Assembly: GCA_965247295.1 (NCBI GenBank)
Contig: CBDFGQ010000003.1
Coordinates: 186,001 to 250,000 of the forward strand
DNA length: 64,000 nt
Direction of reading: 5' to 3'
From: CBDFGQ01 sp965247295
Lineage (GTDB): Bacteria > Chloroflexota > Dehalococcoidia > Lucifugimonadales > JAGWBF01
Shown here: positions 7,865 through 16,710 of the stretch, piece after piece
How the letters are laid out: each line of letters opens with the position of its first letter
Numbering within the stretch: the first letter of the stretch is position 1
Position numbers and translations under genes: made by a program
Notes under the pieces: model-generated
The model's database searches: none
The model's input: only the letters and a program-made list of their open reading frames with translations
Told to the model about the DNA's origin: nothing

Positions 7865-8335
7865 CTAGCTACCCTGTGGGCTGTCGGCGCGTATCTCCCG
7901 CAGGGCGGCGGCGATCTCCTCGGTGTCCAGGGCCATCTCCACCAGCCCTACCTGTGCCTGGTAAACCCCCGGGTCGATCTGGGCCTTGATCTCCGGCTCG
8001 GTGATGTGGTACACGGGCAAGTCCAGGCTGACGCCGGCCAGTACTCCGGCCCAGGTAGGGTCTCCCTCGGTAACGGTCAACCCATATAAACGGGTGCTGT
8101 CGGCGTTGGGCGTTCCCAGCAAGACAACCAGACCATCGCGGCCCCGGGCTTCGAAAACCCGCTTTATATCCTCCTGACCATCCAGGTCAAGGCCACCGGC
8201 GGCCGTTCAAACGAAGCAGTGGGTCGCCTCCAGCGCCACCTCGGCTCCGGCGCTCCGCACGCATTGGGCGATGGCGTTGCCTTGCACGCCGTCGCGCTCG
8301 CCCAGCGCGATGACTACCTTCCCTCTAAGCTCCAT
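7865..8335 (-). CDS. grdA: Glycine/sarcosine/betaine reductase component A, selenoprotein (in-frame UGA = Sec43)
   Basis: The reading frame from ATG 8335 to TAG 7865 gives 156 residues if the UGA at 8209-8207 is read as selenocysteine. The N-terminus MELRGKVVIALGERDGVQG, the redox motif THCFVU followed by TAAGGLDLDGQ, and the LVVLLGTPNADST segment match GrdA, whose known members of about 158 residues carry Cys-x-x-Sec at this place. Reading UGA as stop would leave only a fragment from 8122. In the glycine reductase complex GrdA takes the carboxymethyl group from protein B as a Se-carboxymethyl selenoether and passes acetyl to protein C. It lies 43 bases downstream of grdC and is probably co-transcribed. 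The ribosome site is weak. grdB and grdE are not in the window. Confidence 0.93.
8175..8206 (-). promoter_or_regulatory. Candidate bacterial SECIS element in grdA mRNA
   Basis: Immediately 3' of the grdA UGA the transcript can form GGCC-GCCGGT-GGCC, and then a stem TGACC (8189-8185) / GGTCA (8179-8175) around the loop TGGAT. The apical loop is about 22-25 nt after the UGA, within the range used by SelB-dependent bacterial SECIS hairpins. The fold was made by eye. Confidence 0.5.
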
Positions 8336-8378
8336 CGCATTTCTGCTCGATCCCTTCGTAATCACCTGACGTGGCACG

Positions 8379-9830
8379 TCATCCGGGGTTCCGCTCCAGG
8401 ATGAATGACATCCCGTCGGACATCTGGGTCATCCTGCCCAAGAACAGGCTGCCCTTGGCCAGGAACATCGCCCGCTGCATGGTGCCGGCCCTCATCCGCC
8501 CCACGGCGTGGCCCAGAAAGGGGACCGCCGAGGCTATGTGCCCCTGGGTGGGCGAAAAGCCAGGCATTCCATGGGCCTCTATGAAACCGGGCACCTCCGC
8601 CCGGGAAAACTCACCCTTCAGGGAAGCCAGACCACCGATCATCTTGTAGTTAAGAAGGGGGACGTCACCGCTGCCGGAGGGCCCGGTGAGCTCGGGGTTG
8701 TGCAGTTCAGTGGCGTACTTGTCTACCTGGCGGAAAGCCAGCCCCATCCGCTCCAAGGGCTCCGCCACCAGCTTCTCCAGGATGGCCTGCTGGGACGACC
8801 CGGCCCCCACGGTGTGACGCCCCAGGGAGTCCAGCCGCAGCACCGGACTGGCGCCATCGTCCTCGTCCACCAGCACCGCCACTCCTGCCAGAACGTCCTC
8901 CAGAATTGGCTGGTCGTGGTCCAGGTGGCCCCGGTACTTCATGCCCAGCTTCGCCAGGGAGCACCCAGCCACTACTGCAACCCGACGGAACACCCTGGAG
9001 CTGACCAGGCTGCCCGCCATGGCCAGTGCCTGCACCGGCCCGCAGCAGAATCCCTTGACGTCGGAGCCGGATGCCATTGTGCAACCTGCCATCTCCGCCA
9101 CCGCCTTGGCCATACCGCCGCCGCCACGCTGGTAGCGGTCCCCCACGGCCTCCTCGCCACTGTTGAGAACGTACTCCACGGTATCGGGGTCCACGCCCTC
9201 CTGGGCCAGGAGGGTGCGCAGGGCTATAGCTGCCGTGGCCTTACAGGCCAGGTTCTCCAGCAGCACATCCGCCGCCAGTGAGGCATCTTCCTCGTGGGCG
9301 GGCCGAACGCAGCCCACCAGGCGCCCATCCTTGACATACAGGGGTACGGAACCCTTTCCATCTGCACACTGGTCCTCTATTTCCGAGAGACTGCCACCCT
9401 GGCCCAGCAGCTCCAGGTCAGGCCGGCCAATGTGTGGATGCTCTTTCAGCGCGGCGGCTGAAGCTTCAGCAAAGCCACCCTCAAGCCGGACCAGGTCAAA
9501 CTGGTCGGAAATCTTTAGGAGTCCGCAGAACTCCTCCTCGGGCATAATCTCCCCGTACGGGTGCCACCGCGTCGCGGGACCCGAGGAACTGTACCAGGGC
9601 CGCTCCCAATGTCGCAGCTCCTCGGGGGAAAGGCCCCCAAGGAAGGTGCGGTTGGGAGGATATGCCGCCGCAGCCTCGTAGGATCGAAGGTGGGATGCGA
9701 TATCCTGGACCAGGCCGGGATCCCGGGCTATATCCCGCGCCGGCCTGGAGCCATGGCTCACCAGCCCCGGGGTATGGGCCAGAAAGTACCGCACACCACG
9801 TATCACCGGTCGTCGGAGGGAATCCGTCAA
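8379..9830 (-). CDS. grdC: Glycine/sarcosine/betaine reductase complex component C, beta subunit
   Basis: A TTG start at 9830 is chosen because GGAGG sits five bases upstream. The longer ATG start at 9872 has a poor site. The product has 483 residues, near the 510 of clostridial GrdC. Matches are VIRGVRYFLAHTPGLV at the N-terminus, HLRSYEAAAAYPPN, SPEELRHWERPWY, GEIMPEEEF, the FabH-like core GSDVKGFCCGP, LDSLGRHTVGAGSS, and the end KGSLFLGRMTQMSDG. GrdC with GrdD releases acetyl phosphate from the acetyl-thioester made via GrdA. Here no grdD follows and grdA does, so component C is incomplete locally. Confidence 0.92.
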   Translation of the reverse strand: MTDSLRRPVIRGVRYFLAHTPGLVSHGSRPARDIARDPGLVQDIASHLRSYEAAAAYPPNRTFLGGLSPEELRHWERPWYSSSGPATRWHPYGEIMPEEEFCGLLKISDQFDLVRLEGGFAEASAAALKEHPHIGRPDLELLGQGGSLSEIEDQCADGKGSVPLYVKDGRLVGCVRPAHEEDASLAADVLLENLACKATAAIALRTLLAQEGVDPDTVEYVLNSGEEAVGDRYQRGGGGMAKAVAEMAGCTMASGSDVKGFCCGPVQALAMAGSLVSSRVFRRVAVVAGCSLAKLGMKYRGHLDHDQPILEDVLAGVAVLVDEDDGASPVLRLDSLGRHTVGAGSSQQAILEKLVAEPLERMGLAFRQVDKYATELHNPELTGPSGSGDVPLLNYKMIGGLASLKGEFSRAEVPGFIEAHGMPGFSPTQGHIASAVPFLGHAVGRMRAGTMQRAMFLAKGSLFLGRMTQMSDGMSFILERNPG

Positions 9831-10023
9831 TCCAGCCTCCCATAAGACTGAGACGGGAAAGAACGACACCATAAGCGATGTCCGGCCTCTCGCCGCCGAG
9901 TCCCAAGCTACTACGGCACCTCTGGACTGTCAAGGAGCGGGAACTCGACCCCGTAGCTATCCCCACGTGCGCGTACTCTGACGGGAGCACTATCTTGGAT
10001 GTCATTGCTACTAGAGTATCAAC

Positions 10024-10140
10024 TTGAGCCACAGGCGAAGAATCTGGGGTGGGGGGTCAGACAACCCACCTCCTCCAGGCCGTTCGCGGAGTATACCCTG
10101 AGCGAGACGTAAATTCTTCACTTCGTTCAGAATGACAAGA
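10024..10140. repeat. Intergenic palindromic repeat-like block
   Basis: The block begins with GGCGAAGAATCTGGGG and ends with AATTCTTCACTTCGTTCAGA followed by ATGACA. The inverted AGAAT/ATTCT ends and the CTTCGTTCAGAATGACA segment resemble short non-coding repeats dispersed in many environmental bacterial genomes. Only one copy is in this window, so repetition is inferred from memory of such sequences. Confidence 0.4.
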
Positions 10141-10285
10141 GCGAAGGGCCCAGAGCCCGCCCCGAGTAAATAGAAGGGGGGGCAGGGTGACAGGGGAACC
10201 CTGCACATCAGGTTGGCTAGAGCCGGGGCGCCTAGCATGAGGAAGAGGGGGACTACCTGACGACTCATGGGCGGTCCGCATCCCA

Positions 10286-10294
10286 TGCTATAAT
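10286..10294 (+). promoter_or_regulatory. Candidate extended -10 promoter for selD
   Basis: TATAAT (10289-10294) is preceded by TG one base away, giving the extended -10 form TGCTATAAT, 31 bases before the selD ATG. No good -35 lies at the usual distance. Confidence 0.45.
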
Positions 10295-10325
10295 ACGGCT
10301 TGACCCCAGGAATAAGGGAGTGGTT

Positions 10326-11372
10326 ATGCAAAAGGAACAAATCCGGCTGACCGAGCTGGCCCACAGCGCCGGTTGAGCTGCCAAGTTCAGCCCTGAGGAC
10401 CTGGTTCAGGTCCTGAATCAACTGCCTGTGGTGAAGGACCCCGACCTGTTGGTGGGCACTGAGACCGGGGACGACGCGGGGGTTTACCGCATCGGGCCGG
10501 ATAGCGCCCTGGTGCTGACGGTGGACTTCTTTCCCCCCATCGTTGACGATCCCTTCACCTTTGGGGCCATCGCCGTCGCCAACTCCCTGAGCGACATATA
10601 CGCCATGGGAGGCAGGCCCCTCTTGGGCCTGAACATCGTGGGCTTCCCGGTGGAGCTTCCCAAGGAGGTCCTTGGGGAGATACTGAAGGGTGGCTATGCC
10701 AAGGCCGAGGAGGCCGGCTGTCTGATCGTAGGGGGGCACACGGTGGACGACCCGGAACCCAAGTACGGACTGGCGGCGGTAGGACTTGTGGAACCGGGTA
10801 AACAGATCACGAACGCCGGCGCCCGGGCGGGAGACAGCCTGGTACTGACCAAGCCCCTGGGCACGGGAATAATCACCACCGCGGGAAAGCAGGGTGTGGC
10901 GCCAGCGGGCGTCCTTGAGCGGGCCGTGGCGATGATGAGCACTCTGAACCGCGCCGCGTCGGAGGCCATGGTCGGTGTGGGGGTGAATGCTTGCACCGAC
11001 ATCACCGGATTCGGCCTTGTAGGCCACCTCAACCGCATGATGCAGGCCAGCGGCACGGGCGCCAGGCTCCATCTATCCCGGATCCCGGTTATAGCCGGGA
11101 CATGGGAGCTCGTCGAGCAGGGGGTAGCTCCAGGAGGCACCCACCGCAATCTGCGCGACGCGGCACCTCACGTGGCGTGGCACGACGGCATCTCTGAAGA
11201 TGCTAGGATTCTCCTCTGCGACGCCCAGACCTCGGGCGGCCTTCTTCTTTCCGTATCACAGGAGAGGACAGGCCCGTTGCTGGAGGGACTGGAGTCTGCC
11301 GGCGTTGAGGGAGCTCAGGTGATCGGAGAAGTGGTGGCGGACGGCAAAACGCCCATAGAAGTCCTGCCGTAG
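10326..11372 (+). CDS. selD: Selenide, water dikinase, itself a selenoprotein (in-frame UGA = Sec17)
   Basis: From ATG 10326 to TAG 11372 is 349 codons with one in-frame UGA at 10374-10376 (codon 17). The product of 348 residues matches SelD length. Residues AHSAGU-AAK occupy the place of the catalytic Cys17-x-x-Lys20 of SelD, and GTETGDDAGVY, GGHTVDDPEPKYGLA and DITGFGLVGHL are SelD signatures. The enzyme makes selenophosphate from selenide and ATP for Sec and selenouridine synthesis. If UGA is taken as stop, a caller starts at 10428 and loses the active site. It is divergent from grdCA, which needs its product. An MFS gene follows 25 bases downstream. Confidence 0.95.
10386..10417 (+). promoter_or_regulatory. 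Candidate bacterial SECIS element in selD mRNA
   Basis: Just after the selD UGA an eight-base-pair perfect stem AGGACCTG (10396-10403) / CAGGTCCT (10407-10414) encloses loop GTT, with an outer TTC/GAA extension. The loop lies about 28 nt 3' of the UGA, consistent with SelB-recognised hairpins. The stem was found by eye and is unusually clean. Confidence 0.6.
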
Positions 11373-11397
11373 TGAAGGCCGCCGCTATTCCACTCCA

Positions 11398-12825
11398 TTG
11401 ACCTCGGCCAGGCGGCCCGGCTCCGAGCTGCAAAGCTGGCTCGTGGCCAGCTGCGCCGGGCTGGGAATGTTCCTGGTGGCCCTGGACATCGCCGTTAACG
11501 TTGCCCTGCCCTCAATAGCCACCCATTTTCGCACCGATGTCCAGACCATCCAGTGGATCATAGTCTCCTACGTGGCCACACGGGCCGGGCTCGCCGTCGC
11601 GGCGGGGAGCTTCGGCGACCACCTCGGACTGAAGCGCGTGTTCCTCGCGGGGGTAGCCTGCTACGGGGTGGCCGCCGCGCTTATCTCCCTGTCGCCCTCC
11701 CTGGCCCCGGTATTGGGCTGGAGAGTCCTTCAGGGGATCGGCGCCGCCGGAATATTTGCAGCGGCCCCCGCCATCGCCGGGCAGGCCTTTCCAGCGGAGC
11801 GGCGTGGCATGGCCATGGGGATCGCCACGGGCGGGTTCGCAGCGGGTACCCTGGCAGGCACCGTGGGCGCCGGTCTCCTGGTGGGAGCGCTGGGATGGAA
11901 GGCCGCCTTTCTGGGGCGGTTGCCCTTCTGCGTCCTGGCCATCGGCCTGGGATGGTTGGTGATAAAGGATCCTGCCCCGCAGGAGCGCCGAGGGTCCTTC
12001 GACGTTGGCGGGGCGGCCCTTGTCGTGGGTGCCATCGTAGCCCTGGTGCTGGGCCTGCACCTGGGCAGCCGCCAGGGCTGGACATCCCCCCTGGCGGTAG
12101 CCTCGCTGGCGGCGGTCCCTGCCCTAGCAGCCACATACGTGATGTCGGCCCTCAGGGCCCGACGGCCTGCGGTGGACCTACATCTTCTGCGCCTCCCCCC
12201 TTTTCTGGCAGCGTGCTCGGGCACCTTCGGTATCTACCTGGGGGCCTTCGTGATCTGGTTCATTTTCCCCTTTTTCGTGGCCGAGGTGCTGGGGCGGGGC
12301 GCCGCCGCTCTGGGCATAATGATGGGGCTCATGGCCGCCGCTATGTCCCTGGGAGCTCCCTTGGGAGGCTGGCTCTGCGACCGCATCCCTGCCCGATTCG
12401 TGGGAATGGGCGGCACGGCCACGACAGCCCTCGGTCTGCTCTGGATGAGTGGCCTGGACGGTGGGTCGAGTGGCGAGGAGGTGGGGCTGCGCATGGCGTT
12501 GTGTGGCCTGGGGCTGGGGCTTTTCCATGCCTCGGCCTACGCCATGGTTCTTAAGACCCTGCCGGAGGACCGCTTCGGTACCGGCTCGGGGAGCCTCTCC
12601 ATGGCCCAGTCCATGGGCCAGGTCGTCTCGATAGCCGTATGGGGCCTGGTATTTGCCCGGCGCGTCGACCACCACGTCGCCAGTATGGACCTGGCGGATG
12701 CCAGCCCCGTAGCCATGGCCCTGGCCTTCCAGGACGTGTTCCAGCTGGGGGCCGCGGTGGCCATGGGGGCGACGGCGGCCATGCTCATCTCCATGTGGCC
12801 CAGGCGTGCCGTGGGAGGCGCATAG
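11398..12825 (+). CDS. MFS transporter, DHA2 (EmrB/QacA-like) family
   Basis: A 475-residue integral membrane protein starting at TTG 11398, 25 bases after selD. Long hydrophobic segments alternate with short loops, and about 14 membrane helices are expected for this family. FLVALDIAVNVALPSIA (helix 1) and ASGSFGDHLGLKRVF-like GDxxGxKR in loop 2-3 are DHA2 landmarks, as is WRVLQGIGAA in helix 4. These drug:H+ antiporters export hydrophobic compounds or metabolites. The substrate is unknown. Position after selD suggests read-through transcription rather than a selenium role. Confidence 0.88.
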   Translation: MTSARRPGSELQSWLVASCAGLGMFLVALDIAVNVALPSIATHFRTDVQTIQWIIVSYVATRAGLAVAAGSFGDHLGLKRVFLAGVACYGVAAALISLSPSLAPVLGWRVLQGIGAAGIFAAAPAIAGQAFPAERRGMAMGIATGGFAAGTLAGTVGAGLLVGALGWKAAFLGRLPFCVLAIGLGWLVIKDPAPQERRGSFDVGGAALVVGAIVALVLGLHLGSRQGWTSPLAVASLAAVPALAATYVMSALRARRPAVDLHLLRLPPFLAACSGTFGIYLGAFVIWFIFPFFVAEVLGRGAAALGIMMGLMAAAMSLGAPLGGWLCDRIPARFVGMGGTATTALGLLWMSGLDGGSSGEEVGLRMALCGLGLGLFHASAYAMVLKTLPEDRFGTGSGSLSMAQSMGQVVSIAVWGLVFARRVDHHVASMDLADASPVAMALAFQDVFQLGAAVAMGATAAMLISMWPRRAVGGA

Positions 12826-12918
12826 CCCATATCCCGTTCTGCCGGTAACCGTAGGGATACATCGGCGGCCTGGGCTCCCCTTGCTGCGTCGCGCATGTGT
12901 CATGGTGAGTACTTTGCG

Positions 12919-12947
12919 TTGACACCGTTTTCCGGCGCCGATATACT
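12919..12947 (+). promoter_or_regulatory. Sigma-70 type promoter for the LLM oxidoreductase gene
   Basis: TTGACA (12919-12924), a 17-base spacer and TATACT (12942-12947) form a near-consensus promoter 38 bases before the ATG at 12986. Confidence 0.75.
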
Positions 12948-12985
12948 GGCCCACAGAGCTACCTAGCTTACCGGGAGGTATCTGT

Positions 12986-14176
12986 ATGATCACCAAATTC
13001 GACAGCTTATTCGCCGGCCACGTAGACATGGACGACCTGGGATACGCCGGGAAGCCCGTCAACGACCGCTCTTTTTCCGACGAGCACCTGGCGACTGTCT
13101 TCGACAAGACCGACGCCATCGCCCAGCTCATGGACAGGACCGGCTACGATACCTTCTGGATGGCCGAGCACCACTTTCAGCTGGAAGGGTACGAGTGTAT
13201 CCCCAACCTCCTGCTGCTGGGCCTCCACCTGGCTCACCTGACGAAGAACATCAAGATCGGATGTGCCTTCAACATCGCTCCCATGTGGCACCCGCTCCGG
13301 CTGGCCGAGGACTTCGCCACCGTGGACATCCTCACGGGAGGCCGCTTCATCTTCGGCGTGGGCCGCGGCTACCACACTCGGGAGGTGGAGACCTTCGACG
13401 CCCCATTGCGGGACCAGGCCGCCAACCGGGATCTTTTCGAGGAGCAGGTGGATATTATCTTCAAGGCATTCAACCAGCGCTCCTTTTCTCACCACGGCAA
13501 GTACTACGACCTTCCTCCCGTGGAGGTACCTTACCGTGGTTACATCCTGGAGGAGCTGACCCTGGTGCCGCGCCCCCTGAACCTCCCGGTAGAATGCTGG
13601 CAGCCAATCCAGAGCGCCACTCAGCGGGGTCTGGACTTCATGGCCAAGCACGGCATCAAGGGCATCGTCGGCGGCGGAGTGGCCGAAGGCGGGGTCATGG
13701 ACGGGGTGGCAAGGGCGTACAGAGACGCACTGGCCCGCGCCGGACGCGAGACAGAACTGGGTGAGGACCTGAGCTTCGGGTACCACTTCTACCTGGCCGA
13801 CACCAAAGAGAAGGGGATCAAAGAGGCCGCCAAATACTTCGAGGAAAACCTGAAGATGTTCGGTCCTCTGCGGCTTGCCAGGGGGCTCAGCGAGGAACAA
13901 ATCAGGGACATCGCCGATCCCAAACTCGCTCCCCACGCCGGTCTCCCCCGGATCGAGGAGGCTGTCGAAGGGGGAGCCTTCCTATGCGGCCCGCCGGAGG
14001 AGATAATCGCCAGGCTCCAGGAGCTGGAAGAGAAGTATCCGGGGCTGGATCGAGTCGGCGTAAGCCACGCGGTGGGCACCTCTCAGGCGCTCATCCTGGA
14101 GCAGCTCGAGTGGTTCTCCAAAGACGTGATGCCGGCCTTCAAGGGCAAGGTGGAGGCCCCGGTCCCCGCCGACTAG
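12986..14176 (+). CDS. LLM class (luciferase-like) flavin-dependent oxidoreductase
   Basis: A 396-residue protein with GGGAGG upstream of ATG. The bacterial luciferase-like fold is shown by TFWMAEHHFQLEGYE (strand 2 with the conserved EHH), GCAFNIAPMWHPLRLAEDFA, and DILTGGRFIFGVGRGYHTREVETF (the FMN phosphate region). Members use FMNH2 and O2 to oxidise alkanes, ketones, sulfonates or aminocarboxylates. FMNH2 is supplied by a separate reductase, and a flavin reductase-like gene is present at 2.2-2.8 kb. The gene has its own strong promoter. The substrate cannot be told. Confidence 0.9.
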   Translation: MITKFDSLFAGHVDMDDLGYAGKPVNDRSFSDEHLATVFDKTDAIAQLMDRTGYDTFWMAEHHFQLEGYECIPNLLLLGLHLAHLTKNIKIGCAFNIAPMWHPLRLAEDFATVDILTGGRFIFGVGRGYHTREVETFDAPLRDQAANRDLFEEQVDIIFKAFNQRSFSHHGKYYDLPPVEVPYRGYILEELTLVPRPLNLPVECWQPIQSATQRGLDFMAKHGIKGIVGGGVAEGGVMDGVARAYRDALARAGRETELGEDLSFGYHFYLADTKEKGIKEAAKYFEENLKMFGPLRLARGLSEEQIRDIADPKLAPHAGLPRIEEAVEGGAFLCGPPEEIIARLQELEEKYPGLDRVGVSHAVGTSQALILEQLEWFSKDVMPAFKGKVEAPVPAD

Positions 14177-14253
14177 CTCTATGGCATCCCTGGCGTAAGT
14201 AGTAGTCTCTTTCGAGTCGCGCTTGTCAGCCGCCGCTCTGCGGGCGCACCCCT

Positions 14254-16671
14254 TTATGCCACGACGCCCTCACGCTCTAGCCGCGTGATCTCCTCGCCAG
14301 GCATCTCCAGAAGCTGGCCAAAGACGTACTGGTTGTCCTCCCCTAGAAGGTGGCACCGGTCCACCCGGCCCGGCGTCTCCGACAGGCGCACGAAGATACC
14401 GGGATACTCGACTGGCCCGGTGTCCGGGTCGTCCACCAGGGTGATGTAGCCCCTCTCCCGCAGATGGACATCCTGGAAGAGGCGCTCGCCGTCCAGGACG
14501 GCGCCGGCGGGCACGCCCGCCTTCTGAAGGAGGTACATGACCTGTTGAGGCGTGTGGTCTCGGGTCCAGTCCTCTATGTGCCGGTCCAGCTCATCCTGGT
14601 TGGCCAGCCGCCCCCCCATGGTGGAGAATCCGTCTTCCTGGGCCCAGCGTGGGGACCCCAGGGCGCCGCATAGGGCCTGCCACTCGTCCTCGTTGCGGAC
14701 GGCGATGGTGCACCAGGCGTCCTCACCCTTGCAACGGTACGCACCGTGGGGCGCCAGGTACGGGTGGCGGTTGCCCGCAGGATGGGGTATGCGGCCGTTG
14801 ATCGAGTAGTCCAGGTAAACGTTGCCAAGGGCGAAGGCCGTGGCGTCCACCTGGCTCAACTCGATGAGCTGCCCCTGCCCCTTACGGTCCCTGTGGCGCA
14901 ACGCCGCCATGAGGGCGACGCTGCCAAAGGCGGCGCTGAGATAATCGGGGGTCCAAACGGGAGGACCGGCGGGCTCCGGGCTGTCGGGGTAGGACCACAG
15001 GTAGTACATGCCGGTAATGCCCATGGCCACCGCGGCCAGGCCCACGTAGTCGCGGTACGGGCCCGTCAGTCCGAACCCCGGCAGCCTGAGCAGAATCACG
15101 TTGGAACGCAGCTTACACAGCTCCTCATAGCCCAGGCCCCAGCCGTCCATCACCCGGGGGCTGAAGTTCTCTACAACCACGTCGCACAGCGGGATCAACT
15201 TCCTGATGAGCTCCCTGCCCTCCTCTTTGCCCATGTCCACGGAGATGGACCGCTTGTTCCTGCTCATGTCGGCGAATGTCACCTTCTGCTGAAGAACGAT
15301 GCGGGGGTCGAGGCCTGGCCTGGCACGGCCCCTCTGCTGGTGAGCGCCGGACTCCACCTTGATGACCTCGGCCCCATTCTCGGCCAGGAGGCGGGTCAAG
15401 AAAGGACCGGCGATGGCCTGGGTGAAGTCCAGCACGCGGACCCCCTCCAGGGGTAGCCCGCCGCCACGAGACCGGGGCACGGAGTGTGCGTCGCTCGGTG
15501 TGGCCCCGGCCACCAGAGTTGGCCCCGCTCCCTCCAGCACCTCCTCGTTGTGCTGGCCCAAGAGGGGGCTGGGTCGAAACAGACCTACGGGCGTCTCGCT
15601 CATCCTGAATGGGGGCCGCACCACCTTGAACTCCCCTATGGCGGGATGCCTCGCATCCGCATACATCTCGCGCTCCAGGAAGTGGGGGTCCCTGGTGAAT
15701 TCATCCGGCCGGTTGATGGGGCCCACTGTTATGTGGTGGGCCTGCCCCTGGTAGAAGAGCTCCTCCTTGGTGTGCTGCTGAGTGTATTCCATTGTGATGG
15801 GGTCTATCAGGTCCTGGTTCCCGGCGCGCACGTGTCGGTTTTCCCAAACCGGGTCGCTGAGGACCTCCGGGTTCCCTATCCAGCCCAAGAAGTTTCGCCA
15901 GTGGGCCGAGGAGATCACCACCAGGTGACAGTACCCGTCGGTGGCGGGATAGACTCCGTAGGGCATCCCGCCGCCAAGCGGGGTCCGGCCGCCCTGCCGT
16001 TCCAAATAGCTTGCGTTGGCACTGTAATTGACGATCACGTGCTGCTGGCCGGCAAGGACCTCCTGGCAAGAGACCTCCACTCGCTGGGCCCGCCCGGTAC
16101 GGTCTCGGTGACGCAGGGACAGCAGGATGCCGTACGTTGCAAAGGCCGACGCCAGGTCGTAGGGCACGTCCTGGGGCTCGGCCAGCGGAGGCCTTTCGGG
16201 AGAGCCACACAGGTACATTACGCCACCCATCGCGGCGCAGACGATGCTGGGCGCCTTGAAATGGCTGTAGGGACCAGAAAGTCCGAAGCCGGTGATGGAT
16301 GCGATCACGAGGCCGGGGTTCTCGCCCTGAATGGCACCGTAGTCGACGCCCCAGGTGTTGAGGTCCCCGCCTGGCGAAGTCTCGATCACGACGTCTGCGG
16401 TGCGGGCCAGCCGCAGGAAGGCCTCTCGCCCGCTGGGGTCGGTGGCATCGATGGCCACGCCCAGCTTGTTGGTGTTGAGGTTGATGAATGGAAGACAGGA
16501 CTCCCGGTCCGGCACGTCCCCTTTGAAGGGTCCCAAGTGTCGCAGAGGGTCCCCCTGGGGAGGCTCGACTTTAATAACCTCGGCGCCCAGGTCGGCCAGC
16601 AGGCGGCCACAAAGGTGCCCCTCTCGCTCCGTCAGGTCGAGGACCCGTAGCCCCTCCAGTGCGGTGGCCAT
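14254..16671 (-). CDS. Tandem CaiB/BaiF (family III) CoA-transferase, two fused domains
   Basis: An 805-residue protein made of two complete family III CoA-transferase domains. Domain 1 (about 1-395) has GLRVLDLTEREGHL, DLGAEVIKVEPP and an active-site Asp172 in VPYDLASAFATYG. Domain 2 (about 405-805) has GVRVLDFTQAIAGPFLTRLL, GAEVIKVE, SRNKRSISVDM, and an equivalent Asp in WTPDYLSAAF. Single-domain members are about 400 residues and dimerise as interlocked rings, so the fusion probably forms a pseudo-dimer. Such enzymes move CoA from a donor thioester such as succinyl-CoA to a carboxylic acid. The substrate is unknown. Related genes lie on both sides upstream. Confidence 0.9.
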   Translation of the reverse strand: MATALEGLRVLDLTEREGHLCGRLLADLGAEVIKVEPPQGDPLRHLGPFKGDVPDRESCLPFINLNTNKLGVAIDATDPSGREAFLRLARTADVVIETSPGGDLNTWGVDYGAIQGENPGLVIASITGFGLSGPYSHFKAPSIVCAAMGGVMYLCGSPERPPLAEPQDVPYDLASAFATYGILLSLRHRDRTGRAQRVEVSCQEVLAGQQHVIVNYSANASYLERQGGRTPLGGGMPYGVYPATDGYCHLVVISSAHWRNFLGWIGNPEVLSDPVWENRHVRAGNQDLIDPITMEYTQQHTKEELFYQGQAHHITVGPINRPDEFTRDPHFLEREMYADARHPAIGEFKVVRPPFRMSETPVGLFRPSPLLGQHNEEVLEGAGPTLVAGATPSDAHSVPRSRGGGLPLEGVRVLDFTQAIAGPFLTRLLAENGAEVIKVESGAHQQRGRARPGLDPRIVLQQKVTFADMSRNKRSISVDMGKEEGRELIRKLIPLCDVVVENFSPRVMDGWGLGYEELCKLRSNVILLRLPGFGLTGPYRDYVGLAAVAMGITGMYYLWSYPDSPEPAGPPVWTPDYLSAAFGSVALMAALRHRDRKGQGQLIELSQVDATAFALGNVYLDYSINGRIPHPAGNRHPYLAPHGAYRCKGEDAWCTIAVRNEDEWQALCGALGSPRWAQEDGFSTMGGRLANQDELDRHIEDWTRDHTPQQVMYLLQKAGVPAGAVLDGERLFQDVHLRERGYITLVDDPDTGPVEYPGIFVRLSETPGRVDRCHLLGEDNQYVFGQLLEMPGEEITRLEREGVVA

Positions 16672-16710
16672 CTATCTCAGAGTCCAGGTGGTCTCGGGCT
16701 TTGGCTTCAC

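Larger units (their letters stand above)
9831..10325. other. Divergent intergenic region between grdC and selD, 495 bp
   Basis: It contains an intergenic repeat-like block at about 10024-10140 (listed separately) and a probable extended -10 promoter for selD near 10286-10294. A long antisense frame through this region and the start of selD (10011-11072, minus strand) shows no protein-like features and is not a gene. No RNA gene such as selC was recognised. Confidence 0.4.

Noticed and set aside
10011..11072. A 353-codon open frame on the minus strand opposite selD
   Set aside because: It is antisense to the well-supported selD frame. Composition and residues look like out-of-frame translation, and it runs through an intergenic repeat.
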